From Prevotella sp. (lineage in GTDB: Bacteria; Bacteroidota; Bacteroidia; Bacteroidales; Bacteroidaceae), in contig JAEEWT010000006.1 of assembly GCA_016287755.1 (NCBI GenBank), forward strand, positions 1 through 64,000: DNA of 64,000 nucleotides, in the 5' to 3' direction. This document shows, one piece after another, positions 52,759 to 62,994 of the stretch (its first letter is position 1; every line of letters starts with the position of its first letter). The notes beneath the pieces were generated by a model, which had not been told where the DNA came from, did not search any database, and worked only from the letters and a program-made list of their open reading frames with translations. The translations under genes and the position numbers were made by a program.

Positions 52759-53919
52759 TCAATTATTTGCATTATATCGTGATACAACATCACAAATCAA
52801 CTTTTCCCATTGGTCAACGATTCTATCTTGTTTAAACCATTCAGCCTTAGCCAGATTCCTTTCGGCCATCTGCTGCATCATCTCGTCATTACACATTACC
52901 TTACGAAGAGCCTCAGTCAGCGATTCTGTATCACCCACAGGAACTATCAAACCGCTCTCTGGATTCTGCAGCAATTCTTTCGCTCCACAAACATCCGTAG
53001 AGACAACTGGCAGCCCCACACACATCGCTTCAATCAAGGCGTTGCTCATACCCTCGGCATTCGTTGACATACAGAACAGTTTTGACTTGCGCAATTCATC
53101 AATCACATGCTCAGATCTTCCAGGCATCAACACCCTATCAGTCAATTGTAAACTATCAACTGTCAACTGCAAACTCTCTCTATCCGGTCCTTCGCCCAAT
53201 ATGATTAACTGCCAATCAGGGAATTCATCCTTAATCGCTGCGAAAGCTTTGATCAACATCGGGAAATTCTTCTGCGGTGCCAAACGGCCCACTGATACTA
53301 TCTGATTAAGTGTGGAGTGTGGAACTTTTGGAGCAGCGAGTGCCGTTGTGCTTGCACATTTGGCTGAGTCGTGACAAAAGTCAACGGAGTTAATGTGGAG
53401 TGTGGAGTGAGAAATGTCGTTTCTTACTGGATTATAGATAACCGATGTTCTCTTTTGCAAAGCTTTTGAGTAACATGACTTGATATCCTCCGTCTGGACC
53501 ACCAGATGGGTGGTTAATCTCAAGAACAGCCAACGTATCGTTTTAAACTGTAGGTTTGAAGCACGGGGGTCGTAGCGTTCTGAGGATATCACAGGGATGC
53601 GAACACCCATCAAAGATGCTAATGTCACGCATTCCACATCCGTCATGAAGGGGATTACCACATCCGGCCGATTCTTTTTGATATACGACCGCAGCCACAT
53701 CATCTTCTTCCCAATAAAGGTACTGCCACATTCTACCTCTACGAAGGTTAGCTTAACCTCTGCATTTATAGGATAGAACACCTCATGGCGGTTGATATTG
53801 ATAATCTCAACCGAATAGCCTCGCTCCTGCAGTGCATTAGCCAACAGAGAGATCACACGCTCACTTCCACCAGAATTTAAAGTGGAAGTAACAAAAGATA
53901 TATGATAATGATTATTCAC
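52759..53919 (-). CDS. glycosyltransferase family 4 with heptamer insertions
   Basis: 386-aa GT-B enzyme. FVTSTLNSGGSERVISLLANALQERGY, IVSVGRLAPQKNFPMLIKAF and STNAEGMSNALIEAMCVGLPVVSTDVCG are GT4 motifs. Two in-frame insertions are visible: residues about 166-203 (HSTLHINSVDFC ... APKVPHSTL; GTGTGGA heptamers flanking a hairpin unit) and about 245-259 (SLQLTVDSLQLTD; TCAACTG heptamers). Core motifs are intact. Confidence 0.9.
   Translation of the reverse strand: MNNHYHISFVTSTLNSGGSERVISLLANALQERGYSVEIININRHEVFYPINAEVKLTFVEVECGSTFIGKKMMWLRSYIKKNRPDVVIPFMTDVECVTLASLMGVRIPVISSERYDPRASNLQFKTIRWLFLRLTTHLVVQTEDIKSCYSKALQKRTSVIYNPVRNDISHSTLHINSVDFCHDSAKCASTTALAAPKVPHSTLNQIVSVGRLAPQKNFPMLIKAFAAIKDEFPDWQLIILGEGPDRESLQLTVDSLQLTDRVLMPGRSEHVIDELRKSKLFCMSTNAEGMSNALIEAMCVGLPVVSTDVCGAKELLQNPESGLIVPVGDTESLTEALRKVMCNDEMMQQMAERNLAKAEWFKQDRIVDQWEKLICDVVSRYNANN
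53142..53425. repeat. heptamer blocks inside the GT4 gene
   Basis: TCAATTG/TAAACTA/TCAACTG/TCAACTG/CAAACTC (7-nt period) near 53142-53178. GTGTGGA pairs near 53311-53325 and 53394-53410 bracket a TGTGC-TT-GCACA hairpin (53366-53377) followed by GGCTGAGTCG, a variant of the two-hairpin unit. Confidence 0.8.
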
Positions 53920-53922
53920 TGA

Positions 53923-54963
53923 TTAATTTAAGTTCAAATAGAAGAACAATGTACTTACAATACCTATTATGATGACAGGGAAGGCTCTATCCTTTTTCTT
54001 AAACAACAAGACAAGCATTGGAATCATAATCATCTCGTAGGTCGCAAAAATGGTTGAAGAACGTGCAGCCAACACAGCATACTGTACCAATACGATCAAC
54101 AAAAGACAACTTACAAAATATGCATTCCGAATGGTATAGTAATGCTCAGTGAGTTTATTCAACCTATCTTCCAAATAGGTAAAGATAAACAGGATGAATA
54201 CCTGATAATAGATCATCGGGTTGGCCAATGTCTGGCTAAACGCTTTTTCTGATCCCTCTTTTACATACGAGCTTGCCATATCGTTGATATAATCTGATCC
54301 CTGCACAAAGTTCTTAATGGTACCACCGAAGAAAGCAGCAACGATGAACGCCATACCAATACCCAAATAGATATGCCAATGCTTGATTTTTACCTTATTC
54401 ATAAAATACACTGGTATCGCAAGAATGGCAGAATGGTGGAACTGATAGGCTATCAACACAACCAACAAGAATTTCCACAACTTTTGTTCAGTAATATACC
54501 TAGTTCCATAAATAATGATAGCAATTGCCAATCCTGCACGAATCTGGCAGTAGTTTCTTCCTATCAAAAACCTACCCATATACACAGCTAAGCCAATGAG
54601 GGGATAGAATCCGTATTTCTCTAATGATAGATATATAAACAGGAAGGTCAGGAATGAAATAAACAGGAAATAAATTGTTCCATTACCTGTAAAGGTTTTG
54701 ACGATGATTCCTAAGAAGTGGAAACCGAACTCAGTGAAGCCAAAAGGCTTGTCCATAAAAGAAAAAGTGAATAACGTGTTGGTGTTATGCAAGAAATTAT
54801 CCATATACCCACTCGCATCTGGCCATGCGGATGGATTCCTAATACCTGTCAGAACAGCAACAACGAAACAAGAAAACATGAGCATAAAGCGTATGTCCTT
54901 CTTCGGGGCACCTATATATGCGATAGCTATAATAAAAAAAACAACGAAGAATAATGTTGCCAT
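53923..54963 (-). CDS. EpsG/Wzy-like polysaccharide polymerase
   Basis: 346-aa membrane protein with about ten helices and no soluble domain. FSFMDKPFGFTEFGFHFLGIIVKTF, ICQIRAGLAIAIIIYG (here NYCQIRAGLAIAIIIYGTRY) and YQFHHSAILAIPVYFM are typical of EpsG-family proteins. It would polymerise repeat units on the periplasmic face. It is the only polymerase candidate in the cluster. Confidence 0.87.
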   Translation of the reverse strand: MATLFFVVFFIIAIAYIGAPKKDIRFMLMFSCFVVAVLTGIRNPSAWPDASGYMDNFLHNTNTLFTFSFMDKPFGFTEFGFHFLGIIVKTFTGNGTIYFLFISFLTFLFIYLSLEKYGFYPLIGLAVYMGRFLIGRNYCQIRAGLAIAIIIYGTRYITEQKLWKFLLVVLIAYQFHHSAILAIPVYFMNKVKIKHWHIYLGIGMAFIVAAFFGGTIKNFVQGSDYINDMASSYVKEGSEKAFSQTLANPMIYYQVFILFIFTYLEDRLNKLTEHYYTIRNAYFVSCLLLIVLVQYAVLAARSSTIFATYEMIMIPMLVLLFKKKDRAFPVIIIGIVSTLFFYLNLN

Positions 54964-54997
54964 ATCTTAACCCTTTTAATAGTATATTGAGAAAACG

Positions 54998-55897
54998 TTA
55001 TTTGCATAAAACTGATTTAAACCTCAAAACTATATGGCTATGAAGAATCATCCACCAATAATAGTATCTAGGGTAATAGACCGACATGCTTTCTTTTATG
55101 CCGCTCAAATCGAAAGATCTGTCATTTGTTTTTACGACAAGTTGGTAATAATAACTAATCAGATAATTCCTAAAAAGACTATATCTAACACTATTAAAGG
55201 TCTTAATGCTAATCCTACTTTGTCTTCTCAGATCATTAAGAATATCCAAAAAACCGACAGCAAAAACCTTAAAAAAATTGTATCCGCCTTTACCTGCTCC
55301 ATCTTGTTGCCTTTCATATCGTCCATTCCAAATAACATAGCGTTTTTCTTTGTGGTTGTTCAACAACAAGGATGTATTGGGAAACATCTCATCATAATCA
55401 ATAGTATCTAACAAACACTTCTCTTCATTCCATATACCAATACCTTCACTCCAAGTAATCCAAAATGAAGCGACATTAATAAAATGTTCCATATCTGAAC
55501 ACTCATAAAACTCTTGACGCCCCAAACAAGAATTTGAGAAGAACAAAACAGGACGTTCCCTTTCATATCTTTGTATAACTTCAATCATTCTTCCTAATGA
55601 ATGAGGCTGTAGTATACTTCTATGATTCAATACTTTTATAAAGGTTCCCTTCCCATATTTTAGAGCTACTATTAGATTATAAAAACCCTCAACATCTGTT
55701 TTGTAATAAGACAAATTTTGATGATTGTATGTAGATATAATATCACCTAATGAAGAATCAACTCCATTGTCAACGACGATTACTTCAAATAAGGACTCGT
55801 CACAGTTTTGTAAATAGATAGCTTCAACTGTATTACGAACCCACTCTACAGCACCATTTGTAGGTATGCAAAGAGTTAATACTATATTATTGTCCAT
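54998..55897 (-). CDS. glycosyltransferase family 2
   Basis: 299-aa GT-A enzyme. LTLCIPTNGAVEWVRNTVEAIY and FEVIVVDNGVDSSLGD are the GT2 start; the usual acidic DxD region is replaced by KVLNHRSILQPHSLG, so the metal motif is weak. The C-terminal third is basic and Tyr-rich. It begins directly beside the GT92-like gene. The region is AT-rich. Confidence 0.8.
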   Translation of the reverse strand: MDNNIVLTLCIPTNGAVEWVRNTVEAIYLQNCDESLFEVIVVDNGVDSSLGDIISTYNHQNLSYYKTDVEGFYNLIVALKYGKGTFIKVLNHRSILQPHSLGRMIEVIQRYERERPVLFFSNSCLGRQEFYECSDMEHFINVASFWITWSEGIGIWNEEKCLLDTIDYDEMFPNTSLLLNNHKEKRYVIWNGRYERQQDGAGKGGYNFFKVFAVGFLDILNDLRRQSRISIKTFNSVRYSLFRNYLISYYYQLVVKTNDRSFDLSGIKESMSVYYPRYYYWWMILHSHIVLRFKSVLCK

Positions 55898-56818
55898 TTA
55901 TTGAATATTAAAAATCCTATGTTTAAGTTTCATTACAAATCTGAAAATCGTAAAATCAGAACTACAATTCAAGCACTCATCTGAATAAAAATAGTTTAAA
56001 TCCTTTTTGGGATTAACATTCCAAAAAACATCAGTACGTTGTCTTTTCTGCTCATAAAGACTCCATGCTTTACTCCAGTAATGATTTAATTGTATTGAAG
56101 CCTGTTCATACCTGTCTAAACAAGTGTAATAAAAACCACTAATAACGAAACGTTTAAAAACGTTAATGGGCACTACCCTAATTCTAATACCTAAGAGGTT
56201 ATAATACACACATGTATAATGATGTGTGATTTCATTATAATATGCAATCTCATAATCCGTATTGAAAATACATTTCCCAACATTATGTCCAAAACCTTTT
56301 TGGCATATATAATACTGTTCTATTACTAATTGATTGGCGTCATGCTTCATTTTACCGCCTGTTCCAAACATTTTCCAATATAATAGGACAGATGGATATC
56401 TTTCATATCTTTTAATCCATTCATTGATGTCATTATCCTTTCTTGGTACAATGAACTCATCTAAATCAATAAAAGCTAACCATTGGGTTTCATTTCTAAA
56501 ACGGTCAAAACAATTCTTATAACCCTCTATTTGTGCATGGTTCTCAGTCCAATCTACTAAAGTAACAAAACCCTCATCGATATAGGGTTGTAGAATCTCC
56601 AGATAGTTATCATCTGAGTTGTTATTGTACATGTAAAGATGGTCCACTCCTATCATTATGTAGTACTCCACCCACTCTTTAAGGAATAATCCCTCATTTT
56701 TGAACATACCACAAAGAGAGATACGATACTTCTTCTTATATTTCGGTTTCTTCCACAAGAACAACCGAAATACAGTGTTATAGAGCACAGACTCTATACA
56801 ATAAATTATTTTTTTCAT
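55898..56818 (-). CDS. GT92-like glycosyltransferase
   Basis: 306-aa enzyme of the GT92/DUF23 type. ISLCGMFKNEGLFLKEWVEYYIMIGVDHLYMYNNNSDDN and WLAFIDLDEFIVPRKDNDI (metal-binding DLDE) are diagnostic. A later HHYTCVYYN and the KAWSLYEQKRQR segment complete the domain. It transfers galactose or a similar sugar in related proteins; donor unknown. Confidence 0.85.
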   Translation of the reverse strand: MKKIIYCIESVLYNTVFRLFLWKKPKYKKKYRISLCGMFKNEGLFLKEWVEYYIMIGVDHLYMYNNNSDDNYLEILQPYIDEGFVTLVDWTENHAQIEGYKNCFDRFRNETQWLAFIDLDEFIVPRKDNDINEWIKRYERYPSVLLYWKMFGTGGKMKHDANQLVIEQYYICQKGFGHNVGKCIFNTDYEIAYYNEITHHYTCVYYNLLGIRIRVVPINVFKRFVISGFYYTCLDRYEQASIQLNHYWSKAWSLYEQKRQRTDVFWNVNPKKDLNYFYSDECLNCSSDFTIFRFVMKLKHRIFNIQ

Positions 56819-56821
56819 GAA

Positions 56822-57841
56822 CTATTCTGCCTTGTATATAAATATTCTTGGACGTCTTGTCAGTTTGCCTTTTGTAATGAGATTCATCAAAAACTTTAAA
56901 ATATATTTCAAATCAGAAAAAAGAAGATATATGATATTTGGCATATAAGGCGTAATGAATCTTTTGAAAAAGTATAGCGTGTTTGTGTAATACGCATCGA
57001 CTCTATCTTTCAGTCCAACATGCTTCAACACAATAGGTTCATATCCAGACATCTTTACGTATTTCAGATAAAGATTTTTCTTGGGCTTATAAACGTCAAC
57101 CCATGGTTTCACAAAATGATGAATAATCTTTGGATTATTCAAATATTCGATGCGGTCAAACTCTTGATAACCTGCATAATTCAGACACTGTGTTCGATGA
57201 GACAATCTATTCCATTTAGGAGGTAACAAGAACCAATTACCTTTAAACTCATAATTAAACACATCCTGATCGTGAAGAAGAATCTGCTTCTTAGGCCGTT
57301 TTGCATACTCTATCATTTTTTTTACACTACAGTGTTCTCGCCAATACTTCAGATTGCACATCATCATACCTGTATTGAATGTGCGTTCTCCAACTTGCAT
57401 ATGTAATTGAAGTCGGTGTTGGTTATTGTGAGGCATGTCATCCAAGCATGCTGCCAAAGCGTAGTCGTCCAACTCCAATTCGAATAGTTCTGAGACATCA
57501 CCCAAAACATCCATGTCACAGTCTAAATACAAAACCTTATCCAAATGATTCAGGATATCTGGTAATAGTAACCTATAATAAGCGGCCATGGTTAAGGGCC
57601 TTTTTTTACGGAACTGTACACCTTCTAATGGAGACTCGTCAATTGAATAGAACCGTACCTCATGTCCATACTTCCGTGTGAGATCAAGAATGAAGTTCTC
57701 GTTTTTTTCTGTTAATTCCCCATTTCGCAAGAAATGAAGAATAATATGATGTTCCTTATTATTGTCATACAAAGAGCACAACATACCCATGCAATGCTGG
57801 ATATAGTTGTTATCAGAACAAACTACAATATCTAAAATCAT
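56822..57841 (-). CDS. glycosyltransferase family 8
   Basis: 339-aa retaining GT-A enzyme, LgtC-like. LDIVVCSDNNYIQHCMGMLCSLYDNN starts the domain. The DxD is YLDCDMDVLGD and FNTGMMMCNLKYWRE, HDQDVFNYEF and IIHHFVKPW provide the other family motifs. It overlaps the next gene by 4 nt. C-terminus is basic and probably membrane-associated. Confidence 0.92.
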   Translation of the reverse strand: MILDIVVCSDNNYIQHCMGMLCSLYDNNKEHHIILHFLRNGELTEKNENFILDLTRKYGHEVRFYSIDESPLEGVQFRKKRPLTMAAYYRLLLPDILNHLDKVLYLDCDMDVLGDVSELFELELDDYALAACLDDMPHNNQHRLQLHMQVGERTFNTGMMMCNLKYWREHCSVKKMIEYAKRPKKQILLHDQDVFNYEFKGNWFLLPPKWNRLSHRTQCLNYAGYQEFDRIEYLNNPKIIHHFVKPWVDVYKPKKNLYLKYVKMSGYEPIVLKHVGLKDRVDAYYTNTLYFFKRFITPYMPNIIYLLFSDLKYILKFLMNLITKGKLTRRPRIFIYKAE

Positions 57842-58872
57842 AAACTAAATAAATTATCAAACATTCTTATCAATTTCTTCTCAAGTATATAATGTGTTAT
57901 TGAATCTGTTATAAGGCTCCTAATGTAATCATACACAATACTTCCTCCATATAAGATTAATAAAACTATAAGTGATAGTAATAAATAAATCACATACGAA
58001 TGATTATTTAGTAGATATGCATCAAGGGAAGATAAAAGGCCTATTACAGGCATTGATATCTGAATGACATAAACGGTAAAAGTCCTTTTGGCAATCCAAT
58101 TAATCCCTTTATTATAGAATGAATAATGAAGAAATGGTATGAATAAACAAAAAGCAGACACTATAACGAACGGATTAGCATATGAGTATGCTCGTTCTTT
58201 CCCAATCCAGACATACATAAGTGATATAATAATTGTACATAATACAAATCCCCATAGCCATGACACTTTGTTTATGCGTAGTATAAAATCACGATACAAA
58301 TATAACATCCTCGCAAGGAAATACATTAAGATGAAATGTATGAGAGAGTAGCCATTATTAATACCCAACCTATCGGCATCTGTCCATACAAATCCCATCA
58401 TGAATTCTATAAGCCAGAACAATAAGACCCAAGGTAGTAGTCTTTTTCCATATCTCTCAATTGCCACATTTATGACAGGAGATAGAAATAGAAGCATGAC
58501 ATAGCATTGGACAAAATACCCATAATGTGTAAAGACCAAGAAACAACGTAAAAATGATTTAACATCAAAAGTCTGATGCCATACACTATTCACTATATAA
58601 AAAGGCAAAGAAACAGATAGAATTAATAAAAACAGATTAACCAATGATCGTGCCTTTAGTTTAACGCCATAATACCCTGATATAATCAAGAACATATTAA
58701 CACAAGGAACTGAAATAGATTCCAAAAGGATCTGGCCAATACTGGCGGCCGAATAATCTGCAGAGAAATAATCAGGCATTGGAACAAACCAGCCATTCCA
58801 ATGCACGACACATACTAAAAACATAGCAAGTATCCTAAAAATCTCTACACTTGAGTTTCGTTCTTTCATCAA
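57838..58872 (-). CDS. acyltransferase family 3 membrane protein (OafA-like)
   Basis: 344-aa protein with about ten helices. The N-terminal RNSSVEIFRILAMFLVCVVHWNGWF, with its conserved Arg and His, is the Acyltransferase 3 signature. It probably O-acetylates a sugar of the exported glycan. It lacks a C-terminal SGNH domain. Confidence 0.9.
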   Translation of the reverse strand: MMKERNSSVEIFRILAMFLVCVVHWNGWFVPMPDYFSADYSAASIGQILLESISVPCVNMFLIISGYYGVKLKARSLVNLFLLILSVSLPFYIVNSVWHQTFDVKSFLRCFLVFTHYGYFVQCYVMLLFLSPVINVAIERYGKRLLPWVLLFWLIEFMMGFVWTDADRLGINNGYSLIHFILMYFLARMLYLYRDFILRINKVSWLWGFVLCTIIISLMYVWIGKERAYSYANPFVIVSAFCLFIPFLHYSFYNKGINWIAKRTFTVYVIQISMPVIGLLSSLDAYLLNNHSYVIYLLLSLIVLLILYGGSIVYDYIRSLITDSITHYILEKKLIRMFDNLFSL

Positions 58873-58881
58873 AACGTATAA

Positions 58882-59817
58882 TTACTTGTGTTTTCGAGAA
58901 TAATTGACGAAATCATTAAAGAACCTTATTACTTTCCTATTCTTATAGTAAAATGGATTCAATACATTAAGAAACAGAAAGGGCACCTTCCTTCCTGAAG
59001 TAATTGAACATGTTTTATCAAGCCACCATGCACCTATAGAAAACTTTTTCCTATGCTCCTTGGCCAAACACATCATTCTCCTATAGCTATCCTCAAAAAG
59101 GACCTTCTTTTCTGATGTTGATTCACGTTGTGATATCGATGTATTACTAAACCTATATGCTACTGTATATTCATTTAAGAAACCCATATTGAGATGAGCG
59201 CGGTATGCTTTCAACCACATGGGACGATCCTCTAAGAATGGTATTGATTCATCATAACCTCCTAACTCACGGAAACAAGAAGAACGGAAAAAGACAGTAG
59301 GGGTCGGAAGAAAATTATGTTGGAATAATAATATATATTGTTCTTCATGACTTAGTTCTTCAAAAAAGACATGGACATCCTTAAATGGCCATCTTTTATA
59401 CGCATCCATATTGCCAATTCCTTTTTCCTTAGAAAAGACAAAATCATATTGAGTATTCATACAAACATATTCGATATTACTCTCTATACAATTAGGCAAC
59501 AATACATCATCTGCTGCTATAACTTTTATCCATTCGCCATGACTTGCATAACAACCACGGTTACCGTTAGCTGACACTCCCGTGTTCTGAGAACTCTTTA
59601 TCAACTGAACATCGTTGAACCTGTCATGGTTCTTCATTAACCATTTCTCTGCTATTTCCAACGTTCCATCTTTCGAACAATCATCCGTGATGATTAATTC
59701 TATCTGCTGATAAGTCTGATCTTTTATACTATCTAAAGTCTCTACAATTGTAACAGAAGAGTTATAACAAAAAACAACAACAGAGACCAATGGTCTTGAC
59801 TGATTCTCATTCTCCAT
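58882..59817 (-). CDS. glycosyltransferase family 2
   Basis: 311-aa GT-A enzyme with PLVSVVVFCYNSSVTIVETLDSIKDQTY, LIITDDCSKDGT and VIAADDVLLPNCIESNIEYV (metal-binding D-D). FEELSHEEQYILLFQHNFLPTPTVFFRSS and LEDRPMWLKAYR are acceptor-side motifs of GT2 enzymes. It overlaps the flippase gene by 11 nt. Confidence 0.92.
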   Translation of the reverse strand: MENENQSRPLVSVVVFCYNSSVTIVETLDSIKDQTYQQIELIITDDCSKDGTLEIAEKWLMKNHDRFNDVQLIKSSQNTGVSANGNRGCYASHGEWIKVIAADDVLLPNCIESNIEYVCMNTQYDFVFSKEKGIGNMDAYKRWPFKDVHVFFEELSHEEQYILLFQHNFLPTPTVFFRSSCFRELGGYDESIPFLEDRPMWLKAYRAHLNMGFLNEYTVAYRFSNTSISQRESTSEKKVLFEDSYRRMMCLAKEHRKKFSIGAWWLDKTCSITSGRKVPFLFLNVLNPFYYKNRKVIRFFNDFVNYSRKHK

Positions 59818-61306
59818 GGCGTAATCGTTTGCTAATCTTTGATTGTAAAAAGCCTTTTACATCTACCCGTTTATTTAACTCTCTATAAGACAGCCAAAAT
59901 GAAAACAGGACTAAAGGAAAACCTATAATATACTTATATATAGATGGCAAGATAACTACACCCAAAAAGATAAATAAAGCCACGAAAAACTGGGGAATAA
60001 AAACCTTTAACAACTCACCGTCGCATTGATAGCCATAACGAATTCGTGTTACAACAAATACCTGTATAAGATACAATACATAACTAACTAAATAAGATAC
60101 ACCTAAACCATCAAGGCCCCAAACAGCATAAAAGAAAATGTTTAAGGAAACCATGATAAGTTGTGCAAACAACTCATTCCAAAAAAATGCCTTTGCGTCA
60201 CCTTTTGCCATAAATGTATAACCAAGACACCAACTTGGAGCTTTGAAGAATATACCTAATAATCCCCAACTGATCATCATAGTCGCACCCACAAAACGTT
60301 CTGAATACAGAACTAAAAGGACTATTTCACCCATTACCAAAAAAACAGCAATCAATGGTGCTGAAAGCAACCATGACAACTCCATCTGTTGGTTAATAGC
60401 CTTATTGAAGTTTACCTTGTCATTTGAATAAGAAGAAAGTCGCGGGTAATACTCATTGGTCATTGCTGCAAAAACAAGGCCAACGTAAGTTCCAATAATA
60501 CTAAAACCTGAGTTATACAACCCTACATCCTCAAGTGTTCCCTGATGTCCAATAAAGACACGAACTAAATATGCACATAGTGTTTCCATAAAGCCGCGTA
60601 AAGCAATAAACACACCAAGTTGCATCATTATCTTTCCTTCTGTAAACACTTGCCTGATACTCAACCTTATCGGCACTGTTTTTATTTTATGGGAAAAATA
60701 ATAGGTTAAACAAATACCCGTTACAGATGATATGAGCATAGCTGGAACAATTCCTTTTATTCCATATACATAATAGAGAGGTATTGATGTGAAAAGACCC
60801 AATACACTTCCAATGACACTCGACTTTGCCATATAATTAAAATGTCGAGTACCTTGTAATATCACTGACTGGCCTGATGAGAGTTGACCCAATAACAATG
60901 TCACAGATAATAAAACAAAAGCCCACGTGTAATCATAATTGCCGAAAGTCCAATGACTCCACAATGGAGATAATAATGCACACACAAGTAAGCCCAACAA
61001 TCCAGTAATCCATACCAATCGTCTGAAAACACTTACGACACGATTGAAACGATTCGTGTCATTAGTAGAGTAAGCCAATGATATATCCCGAACAGCACTC
61101 GTTCTCAGACCTAAGCTCGTAGCAGATACTATCAAGCCCGTCGTAGAAGACAACAGGCCAGATATACCCATTCCTGCAGGTCCTAAAAGAATAGCAACGA
61201 ACTTCGAATTAATTATCGAAATTAGAATCTGAAATACCTGTACACCTCCAAATAAGGATGTAGCTTTCAGGCCTTTTTTAAAATCATCGTTGGTTTTGGA
61301 AGTCAT
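59807..61306 (-). CDS. O-antigen/polysaccharide flippase (Wzx type)
   Basis: 499-aa membrane protein of the MATE-like polysaccharide export family with about 12-14 helices. The start MTSKTNDDFKKGLKATSLFGGVQVFQILISIINSKF at 61306 is typical of WzxE-like translocases; the 16 residues before it are discarded. LLGPAGMGISGLLSS and GLYNSGFSIIGTYVGLVFAAMTNEYYPRL are family motifs. It moves lipid-linked repeat units outward. Confidence 0.92.
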   Translation of the reverse strand: MTSKTNDDFKKGLKATSLFGGVQVFQILISIINSKFVAILLGPAGMGISGLLSSTTGLIVSATSLGLRTSAVRDISLAYSTNDTNRFNRVVSVFRRLVWITGLLGLLVCALLSPLWSHWTFGNYDYTWAFVLLSVTLLLGQLSSGQSVILQGTRHFNYMAKSSVIGSVLGLFTSIPLYYVYGIKGIVPAMLISSVTGICLTYYFSHKIKTVPIRLSIRQVFTEGKIMMQLGVFIALRGFMETLCAYLVRVFIGHQGTLEDVGLYNSGFSIIGTYVGLVFAAMTNEYYPRLSSYSNDKVNFNKAINQQMELSWLLSAPLIAVFLVMGEIVLLVLYSERFVGATMMISWGLLGIFFKAPSWCLGYTFMAKGDAKAFFWNELFAQLIMVSLNIFFYAVWGLDGLGVSYLVSYVLYLIQVFVVTRIRYGYQCDGELLKVFIPQFFVALFIFLGVVILPSIYKYIIGFPLVLFSFWLSYRELNKRVDVKGFLQSKISKRLRHGE

Positions 61307-61381
61307 TATCTTTATAAATAATAACAGATGAGAAACGAACAACATAGAAGCCAACCTACTGACTTCACTGCAAGTATCTGT

Positions 61382-62533
61382 TTATACGCCTTTGTATGAC
61401 AGACTAAAAGTATTCACCATTTCAATTACAAGTTCTACTTCACGCAATGGTAACACAGGACTGATTGGCAAACTCAGTTCCTGCTGATGTATCTGTTCTG
61501 TTATTGGCAAAGAAAGATTATTCCATTCCTTATAACACTCCTGTTGATGAGGAGGTATCGGATAATGTATCAATGTCTGAACACTATTCTCAGACAAATA
61601 CGTCTGCAGTTCATCCCGCCGTTCACAAAGAATCGGGAAGAGATGATAGACATTATTGACATCAGGAAGACGCTTTGGTAGTTTAATCAGAGGATTTGTA
61701 ATATGATCATAATAGTAGTTGGCTATCTTCTGCCGATGTGCATTGTCCTCATTCAAATGTTTCAACTTTACATCAAGCACAGCTGCTTGTATCTCATCTA
61801 ACCGACTATTGCGTCCTACATATTTAAATACGTACTTTCGGGTAGAGCCATAGTTGGCAAGAGCACGAATGGCATTAGCTAACTCCTCATCATTTGTCGT
61901 TACCGCTCCCCCATCACCAAAAGCTCCAAGGTTCTTGCCAGGATAGAAGCTATGCCCTGCTGCATCACCAAGAGAACCTGTTCGTCTCAAATTATCAATT
62001 ATCAACTTTCCATTATCAATTAGTGCATAACACCCGTGAGCTTGTGCGTTGTCCTCAACTAATTTCAAATTGTACTTCTTACATAGATTCCCTATCTTTT
62101 CTGTATAGGCACAACGGCCATAGAGATGGACAATGCAGATTGCTTTGGTACGGGGAGTGATAACCTCTTCAATTTTGTCGTCATCTATTTCAAGCGTATC
62201 GAATTTGGGCTCTACAAGAATAGGCTTCAGACCGTTCTCTGTGATGGCGAGGATTGTAGCGATATAGGTATTGGCAGGAACGATTACCTCATCTCCCGGT
62301 TTCATCACGCCTAACTCTATATATGCCCTGAATATCCAAATGAGAGCATCAAGACCGTTGGCACAGCCCACACAATACTTCGTTCCTATATACTCAGCAT
62401 AGTGCTGTTCAAAACGTTTGTTCTCCTCCCCTTGAAGATACCACCCAGAATCCACGACACGATTTACTGCCTCATGAATCTCATCAGCATATTTCGCTGT
62501 AATGTCTTTTAATGATAAAAAAGGTATACTCAT
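61382..62533 (-). CDS. 3-keto-sugar aminotransferase (FdtB/QdtB-like, DegT family)
   Basis: 383-aa PLP enzyme. [40 protein letters not shown] and [19 protein letters not shown] begin it; [10 protein letters not shown] and [19 protein letters not shown] (Schiff-base Lys) complete the active site. Next to 3,4-ketoisomerases and a hexapeptide acetyltransferase it should make dTDP-3-amino-3,6-dideoxy-hexose. Residues about 168-183 ([14 protein letters not shown]) match a TCAATTA heptamer insertion. Confidence 0.92.
   Translation of the reverse strand: MSIPFLSLKDITAKYADEIHEAVNRVVDSGWYLQGEENKRFEQHYAEYIGTKYCVGCANGLDALIWIFRAYIELGVMKPGDEVIVPANTYIATILAITENGLKPILVEPKFDTLEIDDDKIEEVITPRTKAICIVHLYGRCAYTEKIGNLCKKYNLKLVEDNAQAHGCYALIDNGKLIIDNLRRTGSLGDAAGHSFYPGKNLGAFGDGGAVTTNDEELANAIRALANYGSTRKYVFKYVGRNSRLDEIQAAVLDVKLKHLNEDNAHRQKIANYYYDHITNPLIKLPKRLPDVNNVYHLFPILCERRDELQTYLSENSVQTLIHYPIPPHQQECYKEWNNLSLPITEQIHQQELSLPISPVLPLREVELVIEMVNTFSLSYKGV
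61983..62028. repeat. TCAATTA heptamers inside the aminotransferase gene
   Basis: TCAATTA, TCAACTT, TCCATTA, TCAATTA follow each other at 7-nt spacing near 61991-62018, in frame. Confidence 0.75.
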
Positions 62534-62535
62534 AA

Positions 62536-62994
62536 TTATTCATCAATTTTTCTATAAAAACGGGCAGGATTACCAACCCAGATTTCACCTGCTGGTATAT
62601 CCTTAGTGACAACAGATCCTGCCCCCACCATTGCACCTTCACCTATCGTCAATCCTGGAAGGATCACTGAACCAGCTCCGATACTTGCGCCCTTGCATAC
62701 CTTTGTTCTCATAAGAGTCCAATTCTTATTATGGGAACGAGGGTATAAATCATTAGTAAATGACACATTAGCACCAACCATCACATGATCTTCTAATTCT
62801 ATTCCATCCCATATTTGCACACCACACTTGATGGTAACATAATTACCTATTACCACATCATTCTCGATGAGTACATTGGCACATATATTACAATGTTCCC
62901 CTATCCTACAATTGGGAAGCACCACACAAAACTGCCATACATTTGTGCTCTCAGGCACATTCGGATTCATACAATCTGCTAATCGATGTATCAT
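62536..62994 (-). CDS. hexapeptide-repeat sugar N-acetyltransferase (FdtC/QdtC-like)
   Basis: 152-aa left-handed beta-helix acetyltransferase. Repeats such as [74 protein letters not shown] are clear. It would acetylate the 3-amino group of the dTDP sugar. Start at 62994 overlaps the previous gene by 4 nt. Confidence 0.92.
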   Translation of the reverse strand: MIHRLADCMNPNVPESTNVWQFCVVLPNCRIGEHCNICANVLIENDVVIGNYVTIKCGVQIWDGIELEDHVMVGANVSFTNDLYPRSHNKNWTLMRTKVCKGASIGAGSVILPGLTIGEGAMVGAGSVVTKDIPAGEIWVGNPARFYRKIDE

